64,000 nucleotides of DNA from Gracilaria domingensis (taxonomy: Eukaryota > Rhodophyta > Florideophyceae > Gracilariales > Gracilariaceae), in assembly GCA_022539475.1 (NCBI GenBank), contig VCMS01000069.1, positions 124,001 through 188,000 of the forward strand. The letters run 5' to 3'. Shown here one piece after another: positions 18,960 through 30,539 of this stretch. The first letter of the stretch is position 1; every line of letters starts with the position of its first letter. The position numbers and the translations under genes were made by a program. The notes beneath the pieces were generated by a model. It searched no databases and was not told the origin of the DNA. It saw nothing but the letters and a program-made list of their open reading frames with translations.

Positions 18960-20525
18960 TCAGCCAAATGTTGCTTCCCAAGAATCAACAGCTGAGCCAT
19001 AGGGAGTTAGTACTTTTATTTTCCGTCCGTACCCCGTTTTGAAAACCACAGAATTGCACGTTGCGTTGACCTCTTCTGGTGTAACGCTGTGCCATGGCAA
19101 CCATTCTGCCCCGTTCTTATAACCAAGCCAGTGTCCGTTTGGAACGTGAAATCCCCTGACAAAGCCAGAATCTATAGCCCTCGTTACAATAGTGCCGTAC
19201 CTCTCGCTCTTTGCGTCGACTATGTCTACCGTCTTCCCAACGACAATCTCGGCGGCGTACACAACCACCAAAGCGTAGTTTGCCACAAGCAGAGCTTGCA
19301 ATTCTACAGAGATACCGAACCAGCCTGTAGACTCCTCACGGAACTGAAAATATAGAAACAAGCACGAGACGAGTGCAGTTATGTGAGCTAGTACTCTCCG
19401 ATCTCTGCGCAGGACCCGTACTTGGTTCCCTGTGGCCTGCATCCAGTGATACTTGTTCCATCCTAGAGGGCTAGTGTAAAACTCCTCTACCTCGCTTAAC
19501 GTCGAAAGTGGATCCAAAGTTTCGTCACTCAGAACATTTTTTCTAAGTGACGCAGTCTGAATCCCCGTCAAAATCTGTTGTTGATTCAGTCCCTCGGATC
19601 TGGTTGTCATAAACCGCGTCTCATCCCTAAAATCAGTAATGGAGTTAACGCCAGCATCTGCCATGCTATTTCCAACATCGCATTCGGTTGCACTTGATTC
19701 TGGACTATCCACGCAGCTGCCGTTCTCGAGATGTGCTCTATGGGGTGATGAACGTGTCAGGATACCTTTATCTCCGAACTGGAAAATTGTCCTTCGCCAA
19801 TGCCATGTGCGCAAGTCCAATAGATCCCAAGAGAACTTACCGCGCTGTAAAATACCGCTCAAACTGATTTGTCTCCAGTCAGAGACCAAAACATGACGTC
19901 CATGTATCCATATACTTTCTGGGCCATTTCCACAACGTTGCTGAATCTGTAGATAGGACGCAATATACGATGCTTGCTTCCCAGAACTGGCTTCATACAC
20001 TTGCACTGGACCCAAGACGCCAGCGTTGAGAACGCGTTTCCGAGAAACAGGAAATTGAGAGACTGTAATACGCCTCACATGTATGAAGCCGGTATCGAAA
20101 AGTAATTCGTGGATGACCTTGCACGGAAGCGCATATACATGACCCGCGCTCAGCAACATTGCAATGGGAGCCAATGCGATCCCAACTATGATTCTAACAG
20201 GCCAAGCAATCGCTTCAAAAATGAGAATCGAAACGCTAATGACCAGGCGAAAGAGATTGAAGATGAGCCCCAGACCATGACCGAGAATAACATAGCCGTT
20301 CATTAAACCAAAATTGAAGTGCAGCAGCAAGTTGCTGCGCATAACAACGTACAACACTGGTTCAAGCAGGATGGCACGCAATAAGTTGAGCTCATTATAG
20401 CCGATTCCGTCTCCTTCAGCTCGGATATTCCGACTGTACATGTTATACAAGAAAAACTCTCCACCTCTGCTGTTCCGATGCAAATACCTTGAATCGAAGG
20501 TACGAGTTGCGCCTATCGTCATCAC
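18960..20525 (-). CDS. Multi-pass membrane protein, unrecognised
   Basis: The 521-residue product has two or three hydrophobic spans close together at about residues 72-132 (YVILGHGLGLIFNLFRLVIS, then a span with AWPVRIIVGIALAPIAMLLS). Two more lie near 385-435 (VLAHITALVSCLFLYFQF and LLVANYALVVVYAAEIVVG). Between them lies a polar domain of about 220 residues with several Trp and Arg, including SIWIHGRHVLVSDW and DLLDLRTWHWRRT. No signal peptide or known domain is seen. A single long frame of normal composition supports a real host gene. Its 5' flank was hit by a Mutator-like element whose outer end lies about 430 bp upstream of the start codon, so expression may be affected. Confidence 0.6.
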   Translation of the reverse strand: MMTIGATRTFDSRYLHRNSRGGEFFLYNMYSRNIRAEGDGIGYNELNLLRAILLEPVLYVVMRSNLLLHFNFGLMNGYVILGHGLGLIFNLFRLVISVSILIFEAIAWPVRIIVGIALAPIAMLLSAGHVYALPCKVIHELLFDTGFIHVRRITVSQFPVSRKRVLNAGVLGPVQVYEASSGKQASYIASYLQIQQRCGNGPESIWIHGRHVLVSDWRQISLSGILQRGKFSWDLLDLRTWHWRRTIFQFGDKGILTRSSPHRAHLENGSCVDSPESSATECDVGNSMADAGVNSITDFRDETRFMTTRSEGLNQQQILTGIQTASLRKNVLSDETLDPLSTLSEVEEFYTSPLGWNKYHWMQATGNQVRVLRRDRRVLAHITALVSCLFLYFQFREESTGWFGISVELQALLVANYALVVVYAAEIVVGKTVDIVDAKSERYGTIVTRAIDSGFVRGFHVPNGHWLGYKNGAEWLPWHSVTPEEVNATCNSVVFKTGYGRKIKVLTPYGSAVDSWEATFG

Positions 20526-20955
20526 AAAACACGTTTGCGTAGCGTAGGCGGTGCAAGACGACCACCGAATGTAAAACTCCTTTCCGAATTACCAGAAACC
20601 TCTAACCGAAGCAGCGAGGAAGCCTCTCAGAAAGTTTTCGAACTTTTCTCCTTTGGAAGGTTGAGAAAGCTTCAGATAATGTAGCGCACGCAGCACTGGG
20701 AGAAAAGAGACCCTAGGAAGAATGCGCAAGGTTGAGCTCTGAGGTATAGAGCCCACGCCGAGACGGTGGTTTTACCTTCGTACCTTCGCAACGGGACCTC
20801 GGTAATTACTGCACAATGGTCAACTTGAAGTTGAGGTGCACACTGTGCCAAATCGTCGGAATCCATTGTCCAATGAACCAGTTCGATTCGAATAGACAGA
20901 CAAGAGTTCAAATAGTGGCCATGAAGACATCATGTAGAAAGATTATAAAGATGGC
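20526..20955. other. Promoter region of the membrane protein gene
   Basis: About 430 bp lie between the start codon at 20525 and the target duplication of the Mutator-like element. No TATA box or repeat is evident. Confidence 0.5.
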
Positions 20956-20964
20956 TACAGATTG

Positions 20965-21135
20965 GGGAGACGGAGAATCTACGCACTGTGAGAACTGTCG
21001 CAGAAGTCCCCCAGATCCTCTTTATATATGTAACAGAACGACAAGGATCCTCCCCTCCCCTCGTAGCCAACCAAGGTGTGCCACTTGTGTAGATCTTCTG
21101 TAGCTGGGCCTCCAATTGGCCCAACCTCCATCTCC
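20965..21135 (+). repeat. Left terminal inverted repeat of the MULE
   Basis: This matches the reverse complement of 27686-27855 along its whole length with scattered differences, including the shared tract CCACTTGTGTAGATCTTCTG. Confidence 0.92.
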
Positions 21136-21359
21136 TCCGCTCAGGACAAAACCTTTGTCACGACAGTTCGTTACAGTGACAGAAAAAGCGTGCGCACAAC
21201 CCAGCTTCAATTTCATATTTAAAAAACCCCCGACAACCAACTGCGCCCGTCCTCGACTCCTACAGTCCACGAAGTTTTCATAAGACACTGCCAAGCTTAG
21301 CGCCCACAGGCGCATGCGCTGGTCTTACAGCGACACGAGCAGCAGTGTCTGTAAAGCCA

Positions 21360-22740
21360 TAGACGTGCTTTAATTACGTGGACGGCGGGCGCGTCAACTC
21401 CCTTAGGAATAGAACTTACGCAATAAAGAAAAAGTGCAATTTACATAAGACAGCAAACTTTTATATATACACATGCATTAAAATTCAAATTGCGCGCCAT
21501 AAAGAGCGACATTTAAGCTCAAAACCGTAGCACAGACTCCCCTAGCTTTCCTCTATCAGTAGGTACAACTTTTTCATCAACAAAGCACTAAAATGCCGAA
21601 AGGCTCAGCCCTGACAGACTATAAAAAGGGTCAAATTGTAGTCCTTAATGATAAGCACATATTAATCAGCGAAATAGCTAAAACCATTCAGCACTCTCGC
21701 TGCGCAACTTTCTACGACGACCCCAACCCGCCTAACAGAACCCTTTTAAACCCAGAAGAAAAATATCGGCTACAACCTTCCGAGCAGTTGTCAGAGCTGC
21801 AACACTTAGGAACGAATCAGCCTATACCATCCAAAAAAGTAAAAACTACTAATTTCAGTACGACGTGTTCAGCAAATACTTGACTAGGTTCCCTATCTGA
21901 AGTATAGAGAAATGATCACCGGACCAATGATGCGCTCTCGGCACAAAATGTGAAGGGTAAAATTTGTCAAGAAGCACTTGCATTGGGTAGCACCTGACTG
22001 GAAGAAGGTTACATTCAGTGATTAAAAAGAGTTCAACTTTGATGGTTCGGATGGCAACGCATCATACTCGCATGATCTTGGCACCGAGCCACACTACTTT
22101 TCTAAACCCTAAAATGGTGGCGGTTCCGTGATGTTATGGCGATGCATTTTCTACTATGGTGCGCCAGAACTCTGTGTTATTGATGGCAATTTGAATGCAG
22201 TGAAGTACTGCTAGCTCCTTCATGATGATTTAGTTTCTTTTGCTGTTGAAACATTGGGAGAAACATGGACATTTCAACACGATGGAGCTTCAGTGCACAC
22301 CGCAAATTACACTAAAACTTTTCTAAGCGAACATAATATCAAGTATTTGGACTTGCCAGCTAAAGGTCCTGAGCTAAACACTATAGAGAATGTCTGGGGT
22401 GTGATGGCTCGCAAGGTTTATGGAGGTTTTCGCAAGTTTAATACTGAAGAAGAGCTAATGGACGCAATTGGGAGTGCTTGGTACGAGATAGCGGTTGATT
22501 ATGTTCAAAAGCTGTATCAATCTATTCCCAAAAGGTTGCTGAAGGTAATTGATTGCAAAAGAGCGGCAACGGGTTATTAATTGGACGTACAGCGCACAAA
22601 TTGTGCGGCTGGCAGTATAAGAATACGCTGGCGTATATAAATTTCACGTTACTTTATTGCTTTTTGCTGCGTACTGGCTTTACTGATGCGCTTTCTTTGT
22701 GGTTCGTTGCTTTCTACCTGTAAAAGCACGCCATTTCACC
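21360..22740 (+). mobile_element. Decayed Tc1-like (DD34E) element nested in the MULE
   Basis: The limits are approximate. The flanks at about 21390-21445 and 22640-22690 share weak inverted similarity (TACGCA, AATAAAG, GTG, AATTTA), so the ends are eroded. The element carries one transposase remnant on the plus strand and lies wholly inside the MULE left arm, so it entered that element or its ancestor. The AT-rich composition contrasts with the GC-rich block to its right. Confidence 0.65.
21593..22580 (+). pseudogene. Tc1-like transposase remnant
   Basis: The N-terminus starts MPKGSALTDYKKGQIVVLND, the paired-type helix-turn-helix typical of Tc1 transposases, and includes ISEIAKTIQHSRCATFYDD. 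The last third keeps the catalytic core. The Asp in TFQHDGASVHTANYTKTF and the Glu in LNTIENVWGVMARKVYGGF are exactly 34 residues apart (DD34E). The middle part around 21890-22250 has several stops and frame changes, so no full protein can be read. The intact frame of the C-terminal 108 residues probably reflects chance and modest age. The protein would have cut and pasted its element at TA sites. Confidence 0.85.
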
Positions 22741-22789
22741 GGCTTTTAATTCAGACAATCCGCCGATAGAGCGCTACACAAGCAAGCGG

Positions 22790-24250
22790 TGGGGGTGTCT
22801 TATGAGTACTTCGCGGACTGTACCACCGCGCTGCAAAAAGTGCAAAGAAGACGCAAGTGCAGCGAAAGCTCCCCGCGCATGCCAGCTCCTAGCCAGTAGG
22901 CACCGACTAGACCCCTTCGGGGGTGACGATCGCGTCCCGACACAATACCAACAGCAACGGATGCGTGGCGGGTCGAAGCAACTACGTTGTAAGCTCTGCG
23001 CATTCTGTTGTAAACCTCCCCAACGTTACCGTCAACGATTTAAGGTCTCCACTACCGCCATCATCGAGATCTTCAATCGCTGAGCAGTGCATAGCAGCAA
23101 AACCTGCCACCGCCGTTGCATACGAGGGCGCCATTCCACGCATTCTTTACGAAATCTATATAGAGCAACCCTGCAGCATTTCTACGCTGCGCACGTCTAT
23201 CGCCGCCGCCTTCAGCTCAACCTTTTCGTTTCTCCCGTCGCTGTTGTTATCGACTTCATCGCCGCTTCTTTTTGTCCCGTGCTTCAGCAGCTCGCAAAGT
23301 GGCTCGCGTAGAGAGCTCAAAGCACAAGAAATCCGTGAGGCTCAGCAAATAACGGGCTGCGGTGGCTCATTTCGAAGCCTTTCCCCACCGTAGCTCCGGC
23401 GCCGATTCTTGCTCGCTTTCCTATCTTGTTGCGTCGTGCTTCGTAAGGCGGCGTGCAGGGCGTCTTGCAATAGCAGCGCGGCTTGCATCCAAGCGCGCGT
23501 CAGCAGCGCGGCGTTAGGCGCGTCATGCCGGTCTTTGAAGCCGTAGTTGAGGAAGAAGGATGAGTTGCTCGTTAGGCAAAACGTGTTGTGAGGGGCGCAC
23601 CGTCACGATCACAAGTGCAAAATACTCACCCTCCGTTTTCCTCTCGTCGTCCATGGCGTCGTCGTGCAAGTCGAGTGAGTGGTGCGAAGGGTCTACACCG
23701 GCGGTTGTTGCTCGTTCGATCTCGACGTAGACGTGCTCGCGCCGGCCGCCGCGATGGTTGAACTTGTCCGCCACGGCCACCAGACAGATGGTCAACGTGC
23801 CGCTCAAGACGGACGAGCTTGCGCTCACCACCGCGAGCGTGCACGCCATATAGGTCAGCTGCTACTTTAGGCTCAGCGAGAGCAACACCTGCGCTGGCGC
23901 GCGGGACGTCGTGCCAACGCAGGCGTGGCTGACGCGCGGTGGAGGCGGCGCGGCCGCACGCATGGCGCAATGTTTATGACGTAGCAATATTACAATGTTT
24001 GCAGTCAGCGCAAGCCAGAACGGCGCATTTAATCTCAGCAGCATGCACTCTCAGAACAACGAGAGTAAGCATTCAACTTTGCTTCCCGTATTGACTATCA
24101 GGATGATCCACAATGGCCAGCGCTGCAGCAATAGCTTTCACAGGAGTTTCAATTTGTTCGCTTCTGCGTTGTGAACCTCCCATGGCATCAGTGTTTGGAT
24201 TTCTGCTGTCAATATCCTTATTTCGTCTCCTGTGCTTCGTGTTCCTTCTT
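22790..24250. other. GC-rich MULE interior of unknown origin
   Basis: The block between the nested Tc1-like element and the transposase gene has the composition of host genes rather than of the transposons. Open frames of about 100 codons exist (22802-23083 plus, with CKKCKE and CKLCAFC; 23523-23849 minus; 23626-23970 minus), but I recognise no domain. A captured host fragment, as in Pack-MULEs, is possible and unproven. Confidence 0.4.
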
Positions 24251-24258
24251 TCTACACA

Positions 24259-27200
24259 CTACTTCTTTCGCTTGCGATCGAGCGCCCGCAGTTCTTTGTT
24301 CGGGTTCCGAATCTCTGCAGCACTTGCCTGCATGGCCGCCAAGGATAAGTGAGGAACTGTTGAAGCCACTGGTAAGCGATTCTCAGGCCTATTTGGGTAC
24401 CGTCCATCGCTGATCTGCTTGAGCCCCTCTTGTAGGTACTGAATGACGCTTTGAACAGCGACGTCACCATATGTCTCGGCAACTCTATGCATCTGATCGT
24501 AGAGAGCCTTTCCGTTGGAATATTGGACGTAGGATGATACTTCTTTCCTTCTCTCAATGGCAAATTCACAAAGGTCCTTTGTACCCGTGGGAAGCGTTTG
24601 AGTGTGTGCGCGACCTTCATGACCATCTATGTGCTCATAACATTTGTTTCCGTGGCAAATGAGCTCCGTTTCATTATTGCGCAGCTTCATAACGTGCTGC
24701 AAGGTCCAACAAGCAGGATTTCGGTTCCAATAGGGGTGCCAGAGATGGAAGATGACGAATGCGAGCGGTAGAGTTTCTTGAATGTCTGGCTACCAGTCTT
24801 TTACATCATTGAAAACGATATATATACGAGCCATATGTGTGCATGGAATTCCCCACGTTGTTATATTTCGACAGCTACACCTTCCTGTTTTCTTAGGGAT
24901 GGGATGACTTTGTTTGTAGAAGTAGATGTTATACTGTCGAGGAAGCTCACTGCCTTGGTTTTGGATTGATACAGAGCGTTCGAGGGAGAAGACGACAATA
25001 GGATCTTCGGAAGATATTTATAGATCCTCGATGTCAATTTCATAACTGAAAGGTACGTCCCGTGCTGGTAAAACGACTGCATCGACGACCTTGTAATTGG
25101 CGAAGAAACGAACAGCTCTTTGAAGAAACATTGTGATGCTGTACTGGGTGAAATTAAGGGTTAGAGTGGTGGCAGCTTCTTCGCTCATCGGGAGCCCAGA
25201 GGTAAGCAGTCGGTTTCGCAATACTGTATGTCGTATGGATGCTTTGTTTACGCGTTCACGTTTCAACCGCTCCGTTAACGACGCCATACAGGAAGGTACT
25301 TCTGAGAAAGGGACATCATTTCTGAGAACGTACTGCCGATATCTTGAATTGGATGCCTCACAATATCCTGTGCCCTGAAAGAAAAACCTATATGGGAGAT
25401 TCAGATCCTTGTAGCACCGTATCAACATTGACGGCTTCTCTCGATATAGAAACCTGTACGATTGCGGTAGTCGGTCCTTAAAACGGTAAATGTATGCCTG
25501 CTCGAACTGTGTTCTTCGTTCTTCAAACTTATCAACGGTTGAACTTCTGCGCAGTAAATGCAGCCCCTCTCCCATGTCAGCTCTCAGAGCAACCCTCCCT
25601 ATGGATTTACACCACCTCTCTACGTTCTGGCGTTGGTTCTGATTCAGGTGCCAATCATCCAAGAAGATGGTAGATAACGAGAATACATCCCTGATAGCGC
25701 CTACCAGAGCAAGGCACTGATCTATAGTGAACGATGACGGGGAGATATGCACGCAGTCCTTGAACTTCTGTAGTACCCATACAAAACTCTGCATAGTTTT
25801 ATCTCCAACATATCCCATGAAAAAGTAGTAAGATTCCCGTCACTGTCCTTCCCATTGACGGTAATTAGAGGAAGATTAAAACGGTTTGCGATAGATTTAC
25901 AGTCCACCGCTACGCCGGATACGATGCTAAAACGCTCGTAGTCCACTCCCCAGTCCTCCAGACACCAGGCAATGTATTGTAAACCATTTGTATTGTCCGT
26001 ACGACAGTAAATTTTGTGCTTGGGATTCTCAGTCTGCATCTTCAGGAGGTTCTGGTATAGCCTGAGGCATTCATTCTGCTTTGGATAATGGGAGTCGTGA
26101 ATGTATTTCAACCACCGGCGAAACAAATCTCTGTCAAGCATACTCCCATATTTGTCCTCCATGAGCTTGAGGACCACATTGTACTTCAAATGGATTTTAC
26201 TCCGTAAATGCCTCGCCTCACGTTCCATCGCTGGAGAGAGCTTTCGCTTCAAGGTAGAGGATTGCGGGGAATGATTATGGTGCGCTCGAGAAAAGTCAGG
26301 CGACAACAAATACTGACGTATGCCACATTCCGCCACTCGAATTCTTCGGACTTTGAAGCTGTACTGGCATCTGACATTCGCGTCCTTGAGAGAGCAGAGC
26401 AGATACCCACGTACAAAAACCCTTTGACCTCCTTCCTCAACCCCATACTTTGAGTCTCGGATACTTGACTTATATCGGAAGAGCTTCGCAATATACTGCA
26501 AGTGTTGCAGGATCTCGTGCTCCTCTGTGACTTCCATTTGTTCTAGATATGCAACAAATCCCCTCCGCACACATTCCTCTACCGGAAGCTCCTCATTTGA
26601 ATCCGTGCTGGGGCTCTCCTCACGCTCCATAATTTCGGCTGTTGCTCCTTCACACTGTTCAGAGTTAGAGGATGAGGCACTCTTCTTCTTCGTCTCGTTC
26701 TCAACGCTTCTACGCTGCTGTACATTTGGAGTTATATCGATCACTGAACTGTCATCGGAGGCATTAAGATCCTGTTCTGATTTCTGTTTAGGCGCCACGA
26801 CAACGGCAGGGTCAGATCCAGGAACCAGAATTGTTGTAACCTCCCTAGTACTTCGATATAGCTTCTCGGTAAATCTCTCTTCATACCTCGAAAGAATTTC
26901 TAGTTTATCCTCAGTGCTTTGATCTTCGAAAACATTGGACAGGTTAGCTAATCTGCATCCTGTGTCTGCAGGAACCATCAAGACCCCGCATTAGGCTCCA
27001 ATTCTAAAATTCCAGATCCAAGAAGCGTTTTGCAGAACCAAGCCATGCGCTCACAAGAATTGATGAAATCGTGTGCAAAGTTTCCAAGAGAGTCTGTTGC
27101 ATTTGGAACGTCCATTATTAGATAATACCATAGTCCTCGAAGTTCCTTGAATCCCATTTTGTCTCTTCGATTAAAAGGGATCCTTGTGTTATTCTTGAGT

Positions 27201-27472
27201 CGATTTAAGAACTGATTTATCCTTCGAAGGATCTTTTTTATCTTGAGAACTTCGATATCAGTCAGCCTTCGATTCCAATTCTGATTCTTGCCTTCAAGTG
27301 CGGCAATTGGACCTATAGGGCCTTCTATTATTTCTCCCTCATCTCCAAATTTTTGATTTCGAGGATCTAGAAAGCCAAATATGTAAGAATCAAGGGGATC
27401 TTCAGACGGATATCGTACTGATAAATCCCGAGCGTTACGATTTGTGTTCATAGAGGTGTTTTGCACTGGCAA
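24259..27472 (-). pseudogene. MULE transposase, in several frames
   Basis: Reading right to left, the pieces are 27472-26978, 26981-25722, 25818-25018 and 24702-24259. The catalytic domain is recognisable. The first strand and Asp are in SGVAVDCKSIANRFNLPLI followed by TVNGKDSDGNLTTFSWDM; GDKTMQSFVWVLQKF follows in the next frame; and the second Asp region is IFLDDWHLNQNQRQNVERW. The last piece has a CHGNKCYEH motif and may belong to the C-terminal region after the SWIM-type zinc finger. Neighbouring pieces overlap by 4 and 97 bases and must be joined by frame shifts or unseen introns. The junction near 25815 cuts a conserved block, which favours a true frame break. The gene fills the right half of the element. 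Confidence 0.75.
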
Positions 27473-27685
27473 TGCGAAAGATCTACATGTATGTTTGGGA
27501 GCACTGAAAAATGCGCTGAAGCTGAAGGGTAGGAAACTTCTTGAATCAGAATACCTTGAAACGCGATGAAGAAGATGGCGTTCTCTATGTCTGTCATGTC
27601 AATCGAAAAGCGCGCCTTTTTTTGCTGTCACGCTCTCATGAACGCAAGGGAGATCCATTGCATGCGGATGTGCCGGAAAGAGGCG

Positions 27686-27855
27686 GAGATGGAGGTTGGG
27701 CCAATTGAAGGCGCAGCTACAGAAGATCTAAACAAGTGGCACACCTTGGTTGGCTACGAGGGGAGGGGAGTATCTTTGTCGTTTTGTTACATATATGAAG
27801 AGGATCTGGGGGACTTTTGCGACAGTTCTCACAGTGCGTATATTCTCCGTCTCCC
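27686..27855 (-). repeat. Right terminal inverted repeat of the MULE
   Basis: This is the reverse complement of the left end. It starts inward at GGAGATGGAGGTTGGGCCAA and ends outward at CTCCGTCTCCC next to the TACAGATTG duplication. Confidence 0.92.
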
Positions 27856-27864
27856 TACAGATTG

Positions 27865-29573
27865 CTGGGAGTGAACACAGAAGAAACATTTTTCAAGTAG
27901 ATCTTCCCGATCGGACCAAACGATAGGGTGTCAAGAGCGTCCCTACCGGTACGCCTAATTACTAAAACTTTCCTGCAATTTGTATGAAGGTGATTATCCG
28001 TGTAATTCGACCCGAAGATACTGGGAACAGCGGTAAAATCGCATTCTTCGATTAGATTGTTTTGAAGTCATGGTTTTCTAGTATTTCATCGCATCTATTT
28101 CTCGTATTACCGAAAAACACATATTTATTGGTACTAGTTATATCTACCGTCACGTAGTGCACAGAAATGAAGGTGCTCTGAATTTCAGAGTCGGAAGGGA
28201 CAGCGAGTTAGCAACGACCTACCGGCGGGCGGCCAAGCCTATCGATACCGCACGATACAAGAGACAGTTGCCCTGTTAGCAGGTAACCTTTTAACAGGCG
28301 CTGCGCGCTCCATCTACTTTGAAGTACGACGGCTCGGTTCCCAGCGCGGTCTGTCTCTTTGATGTGACTGTTTCTCGCAAAACTGCATGTTTCCCATAAA
28401 ATGACCCTTCCGACAAAGCCTTGATATTTTCAACAAAACGCAAACGTAGCGTAGTTTCGGTAAACTTAGCATTTTCGACGTCAACTCCAACGAAGATTGA
28501 CCTCTAATCGTCGCCAAATAGGTAGATACGAAAGAAGAAAAAAAGGATTTCAACTCTGTTTCTAAAGCTTAAACACTTTAAAAAAGTACGTAAACGCGCA
28601 ACGTTGTTCGAAAAACGACTCCATGTACCCTTAGACCACATGCGCTACTTTCAGCCGCCCACTAAAGCCTTCCTCTCAGAGCTAAAAAAACAAGGATCGG
28701 CAATCTCACAAAAAATGGAAGTGAAAAATCGCTGCAAACACCTAGACAAATAACAGTTTGACCACTACGCAACTGGCAAAGTCAAGCGACTGCGCTGACG
28801 GCGTTCTGTGAACGCTGTCGTTCTGCCAAACGGCTCTAAACGCAGAGCACGAGGTTTTCATAATGCGTGGCCAGTATTTGAAGTACATCACCGACAGAGT
28901 TATGAAGCTTGCCGGACAGACGTCACACCTAGCCGGGCAAGGTTACGGTGCTATTTTTTCGGAGACGCATCGATCCCTTCGAGAAACCTTGGCGTTTGGC
29001 TTGGAAATCGAGACTGCCAGACAGCCCGCAGAGCTCATCCTGGCTCAGTCCGGTAAGTCCAGAAAGAAAAAGAGATCATGAAACGATTGCCATTTCGGAA
29101 AGCAGTAATGCGTGGACTCCCGCGCAACAGAGAGCCTGGTGAAACGCAGGCTATCTAGCGCAAGACATTGACCGGAGCGGATCATTGGGCACGTGTACTG
29201 GGAGAGGCACCCTATATAGCTCGCGCCGTCCGCTATGGGATTTGGGATCCTCCCATAATTCTAGTTAACGACGGCATAATGTTACAACCAGTTCCACAAA
29301 CCACCGTGGATATCTAATACGGGGTAAAAGACCTCGAGAGAGATTTGACGGAGCATATTTAGGAACAAGTATCGAGAGAGTATGCTATGGAAAGAGTGCG
29401 AAGAAGGCTCATGATATCGTCTGCATTCGCCGTTTGGCGGCCAAACTCAGCAGAAGAGCTGAACGGTCGCTATTTCACCAACTTCAGCCGACAGTTCAAG
29501 CACAGGCCATGCAACACCGTGAAAATGGAAACCAACCTCGTCTTTCGCCTTCTACCTACAGTAGAAAGACTAC
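27865..29573. other. Non-genic stretch with old repeat debris
   Basis: About 1.7 kb between the MULE and the retrotransposon pair. Only short frames are present (72 codons at 28863-29081, starting MRGQYLKYITDRVMKLAGQT). Part of it probably belongs to the older retroelement whose reverse-transcriptase fragment follows. I see no host gene. Confidence 0.45.
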
Positions 29574-29703
29574 CTCATTTCATGTGATATCAAGGGGCGC
29601 TACCGTGCTTTCTATCCGCACCCCGAGATGAGGGATTATTTTCTCTTCCATTACCAAGAACAATACTTCCGGTGCGTGGTCTTGCCCTTCGCCTGGGGCA
29701 GAT
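29574..29703 (+). mobile_element. Fossil reverse-transcriptase fragment of an older retrotransposon
   Basis: A short frame with CDIKGRYRAFYPHPEMRDYF and, further on, FRCVVLPFAW resembles the central part of a reverse transcriptase, closest in flavour to DIRS-type elements. It is cut by the 5' end of the retrotransposon pair at 29704. It is a remnant; family and extent are uncertain. Confidence 0.5.
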
Positions 29704-30539
29704 TGTAGAGCAACGTTTAGAGCAACGCGTTTTGCGGAGTTGTGTCGCTTATGCGACTCATATTAATCGCTCCGGTACGGTGATGAGGTACCGCTCTTTA
29801 TGAGTTGTAGGTGAATTTGACAATTACTTGGGGATAGTCACAATGGGAATTGGTCACGGTCGTGTACACAGCCTTGCTGGATTCTTCAAACACGTGTAGT
29901 GCTTGCCACGCCCATTCATAGGGAGAACTAGTATTATTTCTAACGTTTTAGATATTTAGAATATTCTATTAATCTTCACCGTGACAGTGGGGTCGGCCAC
30001 CCTACTTAGGTAGGTGAGCTCGACCCACACTGGGCAATTAAACGCCCGGAGCAAGTGTTGGCTGTGACTCAAGAACCCCTGGTGCGTGATAGCCTGCTTG
30101 CGGAGAGTCACTACCTGACGAGGGACTAGTCATTCACCTTTTGGAGCTTTCCGCCACTACTTTGTGTATTTTTTTTACTGGTTTCCTTTGTTTTCGTCAC
30201 TAATAAACAGGTATGCACGACCGATGTGCCGGTGTTTCTTTCTGCCCCGCCTTGTTCATCTGGTGGCTCGCCCCGTTCGTTGCGGCCCGTGCCACCTCAG
30301 TGTGTGTGTGTGTCTGTCTCGTGACATCCTATGCCCGGCATCGCCGTTGTCTGCACAACACCCCCGACTACTAAGCCGCCTCTCTTGAGCTCGCTACGCC
30401 CGTCGTGACGGTTTGGTCTCGACTTACACCCGACCCGTTGCACCATTCCTGGGAGCGCTCTATCCGCTGTGCTTACTTCTTCGAGGGAAGGTCCCGAACG
30501 CCTTTCGTGTCTTCTCCCTTTGCAGGGTTTTGCACCACA
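29704..30539 (+). repeat. 5' LTR of element A
   Basis: It begins TGTAGAGCAACG and ends CACCACA, and is about 836 bp long. It matches 37364-38184 closely. Confidence 0.88.

Larger units (their letters stand above)
20965..27855 (-). mobile_element. Mutator-like element (MULE) with TIRs and 9-bp target duplication
   Basis: The 6.9-kb element begins GGGAGACGGAGAATCT and ends with the inverse. It is flanked on both sides by TACAGATTG (20956-20964 and 27856-27864), a perfect 9-bp duplication as made by Mutator transposases. The inverted ends are about 170 bp long and alike at roughly nine bases in ten. Inside, the minus strand encodes a MULE-type DDE transposase in several frames, and a decayed Tc1-like element is nested near the left end. 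A GC-rich block of unknown origin (about 22.8-24.05 kb) lies between them. The perfect target duplication suggests a fairly recent insertion, while the transposase frames look damaged or intron-bearing. Confidence 0.9.

Noticed and set aside
23523-23970. Weak likeness of a minus-strand frame to DUF1517-type plastid proteins
   Set aside because: Only a short EYF-x-x-V-I-V-T stretch fits; too little to name a family.
28863-29081. 72-codon frame as a host gene
   Set aside because: No domain or promoter, and it sits in repeat debris next to a retrotransposon fragment.
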